Shown in pieces: positions 1 through 8,414 of a stretch of DNA of 37,313 nucleotides (position 1 is the stretch's first letter; every line of letters begins with the position of its first letter). The DNA is from Natrinema soli (GTDB lineage Archaea > Halobacteriota > Halobacteria > Halobacteriales > Natrialbaceae), in contig NZ_JAQIVI010000137.1 in NCBI RefSeq assembly GCF_028618695.1, positions 1 through 37,313 on the forward strand, given 5' to 3'. A program made the translations under genes and the position numbers. Under the pieces are notes generated by a model, which was not told the DNA's origin, searched no databases, and saw only the letters and a program-made list of their open reading frames with translations.

Positions 1-1
1 G

Positions 2-259
2 ATCGACGCGAAGACGGAAGCCGTCGCCCGCGACGAGGTCGAACTGTTCGCCGCGCGCCGCGAGACAGCCGCCGAGTACAACATCGGCGCGGCCGGACAG
101 GCCCTCGAGTACCTCCAGGGCGACGATCCGGTGACGGTGTTGCGAAAGGAGGTCGCCGCCGAGATGGCCGACTCCTTCGAGACGGCGGGCGAGTGGCTCG
201 ACGACGCGCCGTACGGCCCCCACGGCACCCCACCGATCGTCTCGACCGGGAACTACTGA
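2..259 (+). CDS. C-terminal end of an unidentified protein (5' partial)
   Basis: An open frame enters from the left edge and runs 85 codons to a TGA at 257-259. The product is acidic and mostly helical in character, with an Ala/Glu-rich stretch and a Pro/Gly-rich tail ending in STGNY. The third-position GC bias and acidic composition are those of a genuine haloarchaeal gene, and no other frame here is as convincing. I do not recognise the family from this fragment. No downstream partner is on the same strand; the next gene is convergent. Confidence 0.6.
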   Translation: MDAKTEAVARDEVELFAARRETAAEYNIGAAGQALEYLQGDDPVTVLRKEVAAEMADSFETAGEWLDDAPYGPHGTPPIVSTGNY

Positions 260-466
260 CTCGAGCGGAGCGAGTTGTCGATTACCATCCTTTCCTTCGT
301 TTCTCGTCGCCCAGACCGGTGTGGTTCTCCCGTCGTCGAGGGGTACGCTCGACGAGCAGCGGGGCCGGCCGTGCCGACCCGATCGTGCCGGAACCGTATC
401 GGTACGCGACGTGCGAAGTGCGGAGTCCGAAATCGGAATCCGAACCGGCGTCGGAAGTCCGACCCG

Positions 467-472
467 AAAAAA
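467..472 (-). terminator. oligo-T terminator of the small acidic gene
   Basis: A run of six A on the + strand reads as T6 on the - strand, about 14 bases past the stop codon of the gene ending at 486. Archaeal intrinsic termination relies on such oligo-T tracts. The neighbouring 425-465 stretch has short inverted repeats (gtcggaagtccgac) that could add structure. Confidence 0.4.
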
Positions 473-485
473 GGGGATCGATCCG

Positions 486-809
486 TCAGTGCAGGTCCAG
501 CCGCTTCGCGACCCAGTGATCTCGAGCGGCCATCACTAGCTCCTCCTCGTCGGCGAAGTCCGTCGTCTCGGCGACGAACTCGTCCCACTCGCCGTGGGAC
601 ACCATCTCGAAATCAGCGGTGGAGTCGGCGTCGCTGGGACTCGCTGCAACCATCTCGTCGAAAGAGTCGAACTCGGTGTGTTCGCGCACGAAGGCGTCGT
701 CGAACACGTCGGTGATCGGTATCTCCTCGTCCGCGTCGTAGACGTCCCCCGCGTCCGGAACATCCTCGCGTTGCGTTGCGACCGCTTCGAGATCCGTTTC
801 CAGTGCCAT
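486..809 (-). CDS. small acidic hypothetical protein (107 aa)
   Basis: The product of 107 residues is strongly acidic, rich in Asp, Glu and Ala, and ends with an amphipathic DHWVAKRLDLH tail. No transmembrane segment, signal or cysteine motif is visible. The start MALETDLEAV at 809 is preferred because everything upstream in this frame loses the acidic composition; an ATG at 833 is possible and would add eight residues. The acidity argues for a soluble cytoplasmic haloarchaeal protein. I do not recognise the family. It stands alone, convergent to the partial gene at the left edge, and is followed by an oligo-T terminator. Confidence 0.6.
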   Translation of the reverse strand: MALETDLEAVATQREDVPDAGDVYDADEEIPITDVFDDAFVREHTEFDSFDEMVAASPSDADSTADFEMVSHGEWDEFVAETTDFADEEELVMAARDHWVAKRLDLH

Positions 810-1558
810 GTCAGCATTCGTCGCCGATACCATGTAAATCCATCTCATCCACGCGCCGATTGCCGAATCGACGCGCGCCAGATCGGATGCGCCCGAGCCG
901 TCGGAGCGTAAATTCGCTAGAACGATGCCACCAGCCGGCCGAATCATTGCGGGTACCCGCCTGTCGTTGGCGAAAAATCTCCTGTTCGAGATTGCGCTCT
1001 CGGAGTCTGAAGCGTCCGTCGAAGCGGAATGACGACGAACACGTACGGCGCATGGGACAATGGTCGGTGCGAGGGGAACCGATTTGCGTCCGCCGTCGAC
1101 GAGAGCGAATCGCGGGCCCGCTCCGCAAGTTCGAGCGATGGCGGAGCGTCCGGTCGGACGGGCGGTGCTCGTCCGGGTGCTGCAACGTATTCACCGACAA
1201 TCCGGCGGGCGACTCGGTTCACAGACTCGTCTCGGCGAAATTCGTCGAGGAGCGGCTGGCCGAGCGCAGCCTCGGGTTCCAGCTGGAAGCGCGCAGCGGC
1301 GATTCGGTGAAAGAGATCCGCTGCCACGCGGCGGAGCACGACCCCGATCTGCTTCGACGGGTGGAAGCGTTCACCGGCTGGCAAGGCCCTCTTCGGGAGT
1401 GTCACGCAGGACGTAATACTCTCGGCGGATCGACCGGTGCTCGTCTGCGGCGACGGCCCCGACGACTCCTCGGAGGCATGACGCGCGGAGGCGACGACCA
1501 ACGGTCGGATCTGTGTTCGGTCGAACGGAGCCTAACCGGGCCGACGTGCGAGGGGTAA
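810..1558. other. region without a convincing gene; possibly decayed coding sequence
   Basis: About 750 bases contain overlapping open frames on both strands, but none keeps haloarchaeal acidic composition from start to stop. A + strand stretch at roughly 1190-1390 reads like real protein (HRLVSAKFVEERLAERSLGF and so on, moderately acidic). It then runs into Arg-rich out-of-frame sequence, and upstream it has no plausible start. This is compatible with a frameshifted relic, but I cannot name the parent gene. Confidence 0.3.
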
Positions 1559-1565
1559 GTTTATG
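1559..1565 (+). promoter_or_regulatory. TATA-like box of the ABC ATPase gene
   Basis: The sequence gtttatg is centred 30 bases before the ATG at 1592, with no Shine-Dalgarno sequence between. This fits a leaderless or near-leaderless transcript and supports the chosen start. Confidence 0.45.
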
Positions 1566-1591
1566 CGAGTGGATAGTCAACACCTCGCAAA

Positions 1592-2347
1592 ATGGCGCTA
1601 CTCGAAGGAGAGAATCTGACGAAGAGTTTTGGGGGAGTCCTCGCCGTTGACGACGTCTCGTTCTCGATCGACCGGGGAGAATCGGTCGGTCTCATCGGTC
1701 CGAACGGGGCCGGCAAGTCCACGCTGTTTCGCCTGATTACCGGCGTCCACGAACCCACGGAGGGCCACATCTTCCTCGACGGCGACGAGATCACGGGCAA
1801 GGATTCCCACGATATCTGTCACCGGGGGCTCGTCAAGACCCACCAGATCGTCCGTCCGTTCGAACACATGACCCTGCTCGAGAACGCGACCGTCGGCGCC
1901 GAGTTCGGCGGCCGCGACGTCGACGATCCGCGGGAGAAAGCATACGAGTCCCTCGAGTTCGTCAGCCTCGACCACCTGGCGCACACGGAACCCGACGAAT
2001 TGAGCGTCGGCGCGCTCAAGCGACTCGAGATCGCGCGCGTGCTCGCGACGGATCCGGACGTGATGCTGTTCGACGAGGTCGCGGGCGGCCTGGACACCGA
2101 CGAAACGGAGGCGATCGTCGACCTCATCGGTGACATCAAGGAGAGCGGCAAGACGATCTTCCTCATCGACCACGTGATGCGAGCGCTGATGTCCGTGAGC
2201 GAGCGTGTGTTCGTGCTCGACAACGGGCAACTCATCGCGCGGGGGTCGCCCGAGGAGATCCAGAACAACCAGCGCGTCATCGAGGCCTATCTCGGGACGT
2301 CAGCCGGTCGGGACCACGACGCGACCGGCCCCGTCGCGGGCGACTGA
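1592..2347 (+). CDS. ABC transporter ATP-binding protein, LivG-like
   Basis: This 251-residue cytoplasmic ATPase would energise an ABC importer of the branched-chain amino acid/hydrophobic amide type. Visible motifs are Walker A GPNGAGKS at about residues 36-43, a signature reading LSVGALKRLEIAR near 137 (LSVGA in place of LSGGQ, close to LivG usage), Walker B MLFDE near 160 and the H-loop LIDHV near 192. The length is normal for LivG. The start is set by the upstream TATA box. No permease, partner ATPase (LivF) or binding protein lies beside it, so it is an orphan in this window. Its substrate cannot be inferred, though the surrounding genes deal with carboxylic acids and acyl-CoA. Confidence 0.85.
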   Translation: MALLEGENLTKSFGGVLAVDDVSFSIDRGESVGLIGPNGAGKSTLFRLITGVHEPTEGHIFLDGDEITGKDSHDICHRGLVKTHQIVRPFEHMTLLENATVGAEFGGRDVDDPREKAYESLEFVSLDHLAHTEPDELSVGALKRLEIARVLATDPDVMLFDEVAGGLDTDETEAIVDLIGDIKESGKTIFLIDHVMRALMSVSERVFVLDNGQLIARGSPEEIQNNQRVIEAYLGTSAGRDHDATGPVAGD

Positions 2348-2398
2348 CGGACTCGCGCCCGCGTCACCGGCCCGGTTCGCCGCCCGTCGCGATTTTCC

Positions 2399-2800
2399 TC
2401 ACTCGGCGGTGCTCTCGAGCACCATTCTGAGGTCGTCGGGAACGGGAACGCTGCCGTCGCCGTCGACGGGGACGCAGACTCGATACTCCGTGCCCTCGAA
2501 GACGACCTCCCCGTCGTGGGTCGCGACGTAGTCGAACCGGACGCTCGCCTCCCCGACCTCCGGTATCAGTTCGATCGCGACCTGGTCGCCGCCGCAAACC
2601 TGTCCCGTGAAGTCGAAGTCCATCGAAACGAGTGGCAGACCCAGGCCGCGTTCCTCGGTCAACTCCCAGTAGGGGACGCCGATGTCTTCCATGAACACGT
2701 CCGACGTCTCGTGGATCGCGTCGATCATGCGGGGGTAGTGTGCGATACCGAACGGGTCCGTGTCCGAAAAGCGGACGGTCCACACGTGCGTGAAACTCAT
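2399..2800 (-). CDS. acyl-CoA thioesterase, 4-hydroxybenzoyl-CoA thioesterase-like hotdog fold
   Basis: The 133-residue product is a single hotdog domain of the 4HBT/YbgC type, which hydrolyses acyl-CoA to free acid and CoA in the cytoplasm. The N-terminal signature FSDTDPFGIAHYPR carries the catalytic Asp (about residue 15), the Gly and the Tyr typical of the family, followed by the central helix. ATG 2800 is chosen because a TATA box lies 31-37 bases upstream; a longer frame upstream reads basic and non-haloarchaeal. It is divergent from a broken acyl-CoA synthetase gene and near the beta-oxidation operon, which suggests a role in acyl-CoA turnover. Substrate is unknown. Confidence 0.8.
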   Translation of the reverse strand: MSFTHVWTVRFSDTDPFGIAHYPRMIDAIHETSDVFMEDIGVPYWELTEERGLGLPLVSMDFDFTGQVCGGDQVAIELIPEVGEASVRFDYVATHDGEVVFEGTEYRVCVPVDGDGSVPVPDDLRMVLESTAE

Positions 2801-2830
2801 GCGTCGTCCCGTAGAGATCCGGCCAGGCAT

Positions 2831-2837
2831 TATAAAA
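2831..2837 (-). promoter_or_regulatory. TATA box of the thioesterase gene
   Basis: The + strand tataaaa reads ttttata on the - strand, centred 34 bases before the ATG at 2800. It fixes the start of the thioesterase. Confidence 0.5.
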
Positions 2838-2842
2838 CCGCG

Positions 2843-3160
2843 GCGAACGACTGGGACGATCTCCTGGATTCGACTGAGGTAACGCTGATCGGCGCCAGTA
2901 CGGCCGAAGCGATCCTCCAACTCGACATCGTGCTGGTCTACGAGATTTGCGAGGACTCGCTGGGGTACCCGGTCGATGAACTCGAGGCGCTCTCCGAGGC
3001 GGTCGACAAGCCGATCCTCTTTACGGTGCCCGGGCCGTACGAGGCCCTGCGGCACGAGCGCGAGCAGATGGAGTCCTCTTGGCGCTCCGACATTCGATAT
3101 GGCGAACGCGGGGCGCAGGCCGTGGCAGCGCTGATTGAGTCGATCTCCGGGGAAGAGTAG
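2843..3160 (+). pseudogene. remnant of an NDP-forming acyl-CoA synthetase (C-terminal part of the alpha/succinyl-CoA-ligase-like region)
   Basis: An acidic frame of about 105 codons ends at TAG 3158-3160. Its pattern matches the flavodoxin-like end of ADP-forming acetate/acyl-CoA ligases: a beta strand (DIVLVYEI), a helix with a DKPILFTVPGPYE strand, then a YGERGAQAVAALIE element like the P/S-ERA-RAL-AL ending of that family. No start codon or upstream domain is present, and the 5' side is occupied by the divergent thioesterase promoter. I therefore read it as a 5'-truncated relic. A short intact gene starting at an internal GTG cannot be excluded. The family call is from motif memory and is moderate. 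Confidence 0.45.
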
Positions 3161-3211
3161 TCGCCGCGGGCTCGACACCCGAGACAGTTTTACCGTTGTA
3201 CTGTGAGGGAT

Positions 3212-4614
3212 ATGTCAATGACTCGTTCGGACGCGATCGAGACACTCAGATCGCCGCCGTTGGCGTTCTCCTTGGCGGCGATCGTCGGCCTTGCGACGTG
3301 GGCGCTCGGCTCGGGATCGACCGCGGCGGCGACGATCCTCGCGATCACGCTCTTCTGTGTCGTCCTCTGGATCCTGACGCCCGTCCCGCCCTCGTATACG
3401 GGGCTGATCGGCATCGGGCTGATCGCCGTCACGACCTCGACGGACCTGGCGCTCTCTGGCTTCCAAAAGCCGGCGACGTGGCTCATCGGCTTCGGGTTGC
3501 TAATGGGCGAGGCGACCCGGCGCAGCGGACTAGCGACTGCGGCGGGTCGGTGGATTGCGGCCAGGAGCGTTTCGGAGTCGGTTCGGTCCGATCCCGTCCG
3601 GACGTACCGTCGGCTGCTCCTCTCGCTCTCGCTCGGCGCTCACGCCCTCGCGCTGTTCGTCCCCTCCGCGCTCGTGCGTATCCTCGTGGTGGCGCCGATC
3701 CTCCGGGAGACCGGATCGCTCTTTGACTCCCGGGAAGCCCGCACCGGAATCTACCTCGGACCGCTATTCGCGACCTTTTACGGCTCCGCGGGCAGCCTGA
3801 CCGCCGACCTCCCGAACATCATCATCTCCGGGTTCGGGGAGTCGCTGGTCGGGCACACTATCTCGTGGTCCGACTGGTGGGTCCACATGTACCCGATCAT
3901 GGGCATCACTCGCGTCCTGCTCGTCGTGACCGTCGTCTTTCTCCTCTTTCGACCGTCGCCCGACTCGAGCGTCGACATGCCCGAGACAGACGGCGCCGGG
4001 ATCGGCAGCGTCGAGCGACGAATGCTGGGCTTCCTGCTCGTCGGAGCGTTGATCTGGGCGACCGACTTCGTCCACGGCTTCCACCCGGTGATCGGCGCCG
4101 TCGTCGTGGTCGTCCTCGCTTTCCTGCCGGGAATCGGCGTCGTCGACTTCGACGGGATCGGGGGCGATGTCGACTTCTCCATCCTCTTTTTCATCGCGGC
4201 CGTGTTCGCGATCGGCGACGGGCTCACCGAGATCGGGTTCACGGACGAGGCGGCCACGTACCTCCTCGACTTCATCCCGACCGACGCGCCGCTCGCGGTG
4301 ATCCTCGCGTGCGTTTTCTTCATCACGTTCGCGCTGGCGTTCCTGATGGAGGGTTGGCCGTCGCGAGCGTCCTCACGCCGATCCTGATCCCGTACGCGGA
4401 GGCAGCGGGCCTCCCGTTCACGCCGATCCTGATGGCCGAGGCGATGGCCCTGAGTTCGTACTTCTTCCCGTACCAGTCGGCAGTGCTCATCGTCATCCTC
4501 GCGGAGGGCGAGGTCGAGACCCGGGAAGTGATCCGGACGACGGTCGCCTGCTCCGTTGCCACCATCCTCTTGTTGCTCCCCCTCCAGTTCGGCCTGTTCG
4601 ATCTCCTCTACTGA
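3212..4614 (+). pseudogene. SLC13/DASS-type anion (dicarboxylate/sulfate) transporter, frameshifted
   Basis: The sequence encodes a polytopic membrane protein of about 467 residues, resembling sodium:dicarboxylate or sulfate symporters of the SLC13 (DASS) group. The first part (3212 to about 4350) has eight or so hydrophobic segments and the mid-protein LTADLPNIIISGFGE loop. At 4351-4356 the frame breaks: reading continues in another frame as GLAVASVLTPILIPYAEAAG with the typical second conserved repeat and closing membrane segments, ending at TGA 4612-4614. A single missing base in the GGN-TTG junction explains it. ATG 3212 is preferred over GTG 3203 because of the TATA-like agttttac at 3185-3192. 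It is probably a pseudogene unless the break is a sequence error. Confidence 0.75.
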
Positions 4615-4710
4615 TCCTCGAGGGGGCCGTCCTCGAATCTCGAGTGGACCCGCAATCGCGCCTCGAGTCGCAATCCGAGGGTGGAGGCGCGATCGACACC
4701 TCTCCAAAGA

Positions 4711-4717
4711 TATATAG
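4711..4717 (+). promoter_or_regulatory. TATA box of the beta-oxidation operon
   Basis: The sequence tatatag is centred 28 bases before ATG 4742 (the GTG at 4739 is also possible). With no Shine-Dalgarno site, the operon mRNA is probably leaderless at its first gene. Confidence 0.6.
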
Positions 4718-4741
4718 TATTCAATCACACACAGATTTGTG

Positions 4742-6691
4742 ATGGCAAATGACACTGTAGAGCGCGTAGCAGTGCTGGGTGCCGGTAGCATGGGACACGG
4801 TATCGCGGAACTCGCCGCGCTCGGCGGGTACGACGTGACCATCCGGGACATCGACGAGGAGATCGTGACCGAGGGCTACGAGAACATCGAGTGGAGTCTC
4901 GAGAAACTCGAGGAGAAGGGACGAATCGACGAGTCCGCCGACGAAATTCTCGGGCGAATCGGGGCGACGACGGACCTCGCCGATGCGGTCTCCGACGCCG
5001 ACCTCGTCATCGAGGCCGTTCCCGAGCAACTCGAGATCAAGGAAGACACGTTCTCGTCGGTCGACGAGCACGCCCCCGACCACGCGATTCTCGCATCGAA
5101 TACCTCGAGTCTCTCCATTTCCGATATCGCATCGGCGACAGATCGACCGGACCAAGTCGTCGGACTCCACTTCTTCAATCCGCCGGTGAAGATGGACCTC
5201 GTCGAGGTCACCTACGGCGAGGCGACGAGCGACGAGACGGCCGAAGCCGCCTACGAGTGGGTCGAATCGGTCGACAAGACGCCGATCTACGTCCGCAAGG
5301 ATGTCCACGGCTTCGTCGTCAACACCGTCCTCGTCCCGTTCATGGAGGAGGCCGCGTGGATGCTCTCGAACGACGAAACCACGATCCGGGAGGCCGACGC
5401 CGCGATGGTCTACGAACGGGGGTATCCGATGGGGCCGTTCGAACTCAACGACTTCGGCGGTATCGACATCGGCTATCACTTCCGTTCCGAGTCCGACCAG
5501 CCGGTTCCGCCGGTCGTCGAGGAGAAAGTCGAGAACGACCACCTCGGGAAGAAAAGCGGCAAAGGCTTCTACGACTACGACGACGGTGACGGCGTCGGCT
5601 ACAAGCCCGAGGACGCCGGCAGCTACGACACCCTTCGAACGGAAGCCGTCATGATCAACAAGGCCGCCTGGCTCGTCGGCAACGACGTCGCCACGCCCGA
5701 GGAGATCGACATCGGTCTCCGGCTCGGCGGCAGTTTCCCCGAAGGGATGTGTCGACGCGGAGACCGCATCGGCCTCGATATCGTTCTCGAGAAACTCGAG
5801 TCCCTGTACGAGGAGTACGGCGAACAGCGCTACGAGCCGACCGACTACCTCGTCGAACTCGTCGAGGAGGGATGGACCGGCGAAGATGCTGGGAAGGGGT
5901 TCTACGACTACCGGGTCGAACCGCCGTACCACTACATCAACTGGGAACTCGACGACGACGGCGTCCTCGAGGTCGAACTCGACCGTCAGGAGCGGATGAA
6001 TTCGATGTCCGACGACATGTTCATGGAGATCGAGCGGCTCCTGAACGACGTCGACGTCGACGAGGTCTCCTGCGTCGTCTTCGAGGGGGCCGGCGACCGC
6101 GCGTTCAGTTCGGGCGCCGACATCACCGGCTTCACGGCCGACGACCCCGCCGAAATCATGGATGTCGACGAGATGTTCCAGACCGTCTACGAGTTCCCCC
6201 GTCCGACCGTCGCGAAGATAGACGGTTTCTGTCTCGGTGCCGGCATCGAACTCGCGCTGGCCTGTGACATCCGCATCGCAACCGAGGACTCGACGATCGG
6301 CACTCCCGAAACGAACCTCGGCGTGATTCCCGGCGGCGGCGCGACCCAGCGACTCGTCCGCCTGATCGGCGAGGGTCGAACCAAGGAGATGGTGTTCCGC
6401 GGAATGCAGTTCGACGCCGCCCAGGCCGAGGAGTGGGGTATCGTCAACCACGCCGTCGACGACGAGGCGTTTGAGGACCGCGTCGGCGAGATCGTCGACG
6501 ACCTCGTCTCGGGCCCCCCAGTCGCGCTCAAGGCGGCCAAACGCGTCATCAACGACGGCCAGGACGCCAGTCTCAAGGCGGCACTGGCGATGGAAAAACA
6601 GTCCTTCGCGGTACTGGCGACGACCGACGACATGCTCGAGGGCGTGACGGCGTTCAGACGGAACCGCGAACCGCAGTTCGAGGGTGAGTGA
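4742..6691 (+). CDS. fused 3-hydroxyacyl-CoA dehydrogenase / enoyl-CoA hydratase
   Basis: The 649-residue enzyme catalyses two beta-oxidation steps: hydration of trans-2-enoyl-CoA and NAD-dependent oxidation of 3-hydroxyacyl-CoA. The N-terminal Rossmann domain has GAGSMG at residues 13-18 and the catalytic His at about 143 in LHFFNPP. Two C-terminal-type dehydrogenase repeats follow (to about 390), each ending in GKGFYDY. A crotonase domain occupies about 397-649, with FSSGADITGF for the oxyanion hole and PETNLGVIPGGG with the catalytic Glu. Bacterial FadB has the reverse domain order; this order is usual in archaea. First gene of the operon; its TGA overlaps the thiolase GTG by four bases. 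Confidence 0.92.
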   Translation: MANDTVERVAVLGAGSMGHGIAELAALGGYDVTIRDIDEEIVTEGYENIEWSLEKLEEKGRIDESADEILGRIGATTDLADAVSDADLVIEAVPEQLEIKEDTFSSVDEHAPDHAILASNTSSLSISDIASATDRPDQVVGLHFFNPPVKMDLVEVTYGEATSDETAEAAYEWVESVDKTPIYVRKDVHGFVVNTVLVPFMEEAAWMLSNDETTIREADAAMVYERGYPMGPFELNDFGGIDIGYHFRSESDQPVPPVVEEKVENDHLGKKSGKGFYDYDDGDGVGYKPEDAGSYDTLRTEAVMINKAAWLVGNDVATPEEIDIGLRLGGSFPEGMCRRGDRIGLDIVLEKLESLYEEYGEQRYEPTDYLVELVEEGWTGEDAGKGFYDYRVEPPYHYINWELDDDGVLEVELDRQERMNSMSDDMFMEIERLLNDVDVDEVSCVVFEGAGDRAFSSGADITGFTADDPAEIMDVDEMFQTVYEFPRPTVAKIDGFCLGAGIELALACDIRIATEDSTIGTPETNLGVIPGGGATQRLVRLIGEGRTKEMVFRGMQFDAAQAEEWGIVNHAVDDEAFEDRVGEIVDDLVSGPPVALKAAKRVINDGQDASLKAALAMEKQSFAVLATTDDMLEGVTAFRRNREPQFEGE

Positions 6692-7893
6692 TCGTGAGCG
6701 CTACGACGCGAAACGTCGCGATCGTCGGCGGCGGTCACGCGGACTGGGGCGAGCGCAACGCTACCTGGAAGGATCTGGCTCAGGAGGGCGGGAAGGCCAC
6801 GTTCGACGCCATTCCCGACGTCGGCCCCGAGGATATCGAGGGACTGTTCGTCGGCACGGTCCAGCCCGAACGGTTCGCCTACCAGTCTCACGTTGCCCCG
6901 ATGGTGGCGGAACTGCTCGGCATCGAGGTCACCGAGATGACCGCCCGGACGGAGTTAGCCTGTGCGAGCGGGCAGGCCGCACTGCGCTACGCGTGGTTGG
7001 CGATCGCCGCGGGTCAACTCGACACGGCACTCGTGCTCGGCGTCGAGAAGATGAACCTCGGCCGCGATTACGTCCCCGAGATGCAGGGGTCGATGGCGAA
7101 CGTCCTCGACCGGGAGTTCGATGGCGTCAACGGACTGGCCGCGCCGCCGTTTTTCGCGTGGTACGCCCAGCGACACATGTACGAGTACGGGACGACCCGC
7201 GAGCAACTCTCGCTGGTCGCGGCCAAGAACAAGAGCAACGCCGCCAAGACCGACTTCGCCCAGTTCCGAAAGGAGATCGACCCAGCGGACGTCCTCGAGT
7301 CGCCCGAAATCGCGCCGCCGCTCCATCTCTTCGACTGCAGCGGGATCACCGACGGCGCCGCGGGCGTGATCCTGATGAGCGAAGAGAAGGCTCGCGAGGT
7401 CACCGACACCGCGGCCTGGATCACGGGCAGCGGCCAGTCCTCGATGGCGGGGAACTCGATTAACAACCTGCCCTCGTTTTCCGGCTGGCCCCAGGCCCGG
7501 AAAGCGTCGCAGAACGCCTACGACCAGGCGGGAATCGAGGATCCCCTCGAGGAGATCGATATCGCGGAGATCCACGACTGCTTCTCGATCAGCGAGATCA
7601 TCGAGTACGAGGAACTGGGCTTCTGCGAGCGCGGCGAGGGCGGCCAGTTCATCGAGGACGGTCGCAGCCACATCGACGGCGACGTGGCGGTCAACCCGCG
7701 GGGCGGCCTGCTGGGCTGTGGCCACCCGCTGGGCGCGACCGGCGTCTCGCAGGCCCTCGAAGTAACGCACCAGTTCCAGGGCGAGGTATCGACCGAGAGA
7801 CAGGTAGACGACCCGGAGACTGGCCTGATCCACAACCTCAGCGGCAGCGGGTCGGTCCACAGCGTCATGACCCTCGCGAGGGATCCACAATGA
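6688..7893 (+). CDS. SCP-x-like thiolase (acetyl-CoA acyltransferase family)
   Basis: The 401-residue thiolase would cleave 3-ketoacyl-CoA with CoA, or condense in the reverse sense. The nucleophilic Cys is at about residue 92 in TELACASGQA, and the C-terminal active-site segments are EIHDCFSISE and GGLLGCGHPLGATG. The SCP2/SCP-x subgroup is indicated by HDCF in place of NEAF. The start GTG 6688 overlaps the upstream stop as GTGA; a second GTG at 6694 is equally usable and would remove two residues. It overlaps the next gene by ATGA. In haloarchaea such thiolases work with a DUF35 partner, which is exactly the next gene. Confidence 0.9.
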   Translation: MIVSATTRNVAIVGGGHADWGERNATWKDLAQEGGKATFDAIPDVGPEDIEGLFVGTVQPERFAYQSHVAPMVAELLGIEVTEMTARTELACASGQAALRYAWLAIAAGQLDTALVLGVEKMNLGRDYVPEMQGSMANVLDREFDGVNGLAAPPFFAWYAQRHMYEYGTTREQLSLVAAKNKSNAAKTDFAQFRKEIDPADVLESPEIAPPLHLFDCSGITDGAAGVILMSEEKAREVTDTAAWITGSGQSSMAGNSINNLPSFSGWPQARKASQNAYDQAGIEDPLEEIDIAEIHDCFSISEIIEYEELGFCERGEGGQFIEDGRSHIDGDVAVNPRGGLLGCGHPLGATGVSQALEVTHQFQGEVSTERQVDDPETGLIHNLSGSGSVHSVMTLARDPQ

Positions 7894-8414
7894 GCGATAC
7901 GTCTGATTCGAACGGCGGAGAGGGAGAGCGCGACCGCGTCTCGGTTCCAAAGGAGATCGAGCTGCCGCGATTGCTCGATTTCTACGAGCTCCAGACCGAC
8001 GACCATACGAAGATCCATGAGTTCTACGACAACCTCCGGGACGGCCGGTTGACCACGACACAGTGTACCGACTGCGACGCGACCCACTACCCGCCTCGCA
8101 TCGTCTGCCCCGAGTGTACGGGCGACGACCTCGACTACGTGGATCTCCCCCACGAGGGCGAACTGTTCGTGTTCTCGGAAGTGCGGGGCGGCCTCCCGAT
8201 GGGGCTGGCCGAACACGACGTGCCGTTCGTCGTCGGGGTCGTCGACCTCGGTCCCGTCAAACTGTCGGCGCGGATCGACGATGCCTCCTACGGCGACCTC
8301 GAGATCGGGGACCCGGCCTCACTGAAGATCGTCGAGATCGACGGTCCTACCGTCGAAGATCGGGTTTTTTACCGGTTCGAGCCGGCCGATGTCGACGGGG
8401 GTGACACGCAATGA
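7890..8414 (+). CDS. DUF35 zinc-ribbon/OB-fold protein, partner of the thiolase
   Basis: The 174-residue protein has a rubredoxin-like zinc ribbon with Cys at 59, 62, 73 and 76 (CTDC, CPEC), followed by an OB-fold domain (about 80-165). Members of this family form complexes with archaeal thiolases and HMG-CoA synthase and are thought to bind CoA or bridge subunits. The first 25 residues are a charged, probably disordered leader. The gene overlaps both the thiolase and the acyl-CoA ligase by ATGA, so translation is probably coupled and a stoichiometric complex is likely. Function of this particular copy is inferred from neighbourhood. Confidence 0.88.
   Translation: MSDTSDSNGGEGERDRVSVPKEIELPRLLDFYELQTDDHTKIHEFYDNLRDGRLTTTQCTDCDATHYPPRIVCPECTGDDLDYVDLPHEGELFVFSEVRGGLPMGLAEHDVPFVVGVVDLGPVKLSARIDDASYGDLEIGDPASLKIVEIDGPTVEDRVFYRFEPADVDGGDTQ

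Noticed and set aside
776..1558. 260-codon + strand open frame before the ABC ATPase
   Set aside because: Most of it is Arg/Ser-rich and unlike haloarchaeal protein; only a central stretch looks coding, so it is described as possibly decayed sequence and not as a gene.
4721..6451. 576-codon open frame on the - strand opposite the dehydrogenase-hydratase fusion
   Set aside because: It is a mirror frame produced by the strong codon bias of the real + strand gene, whose domains and motifs are unmistakable.
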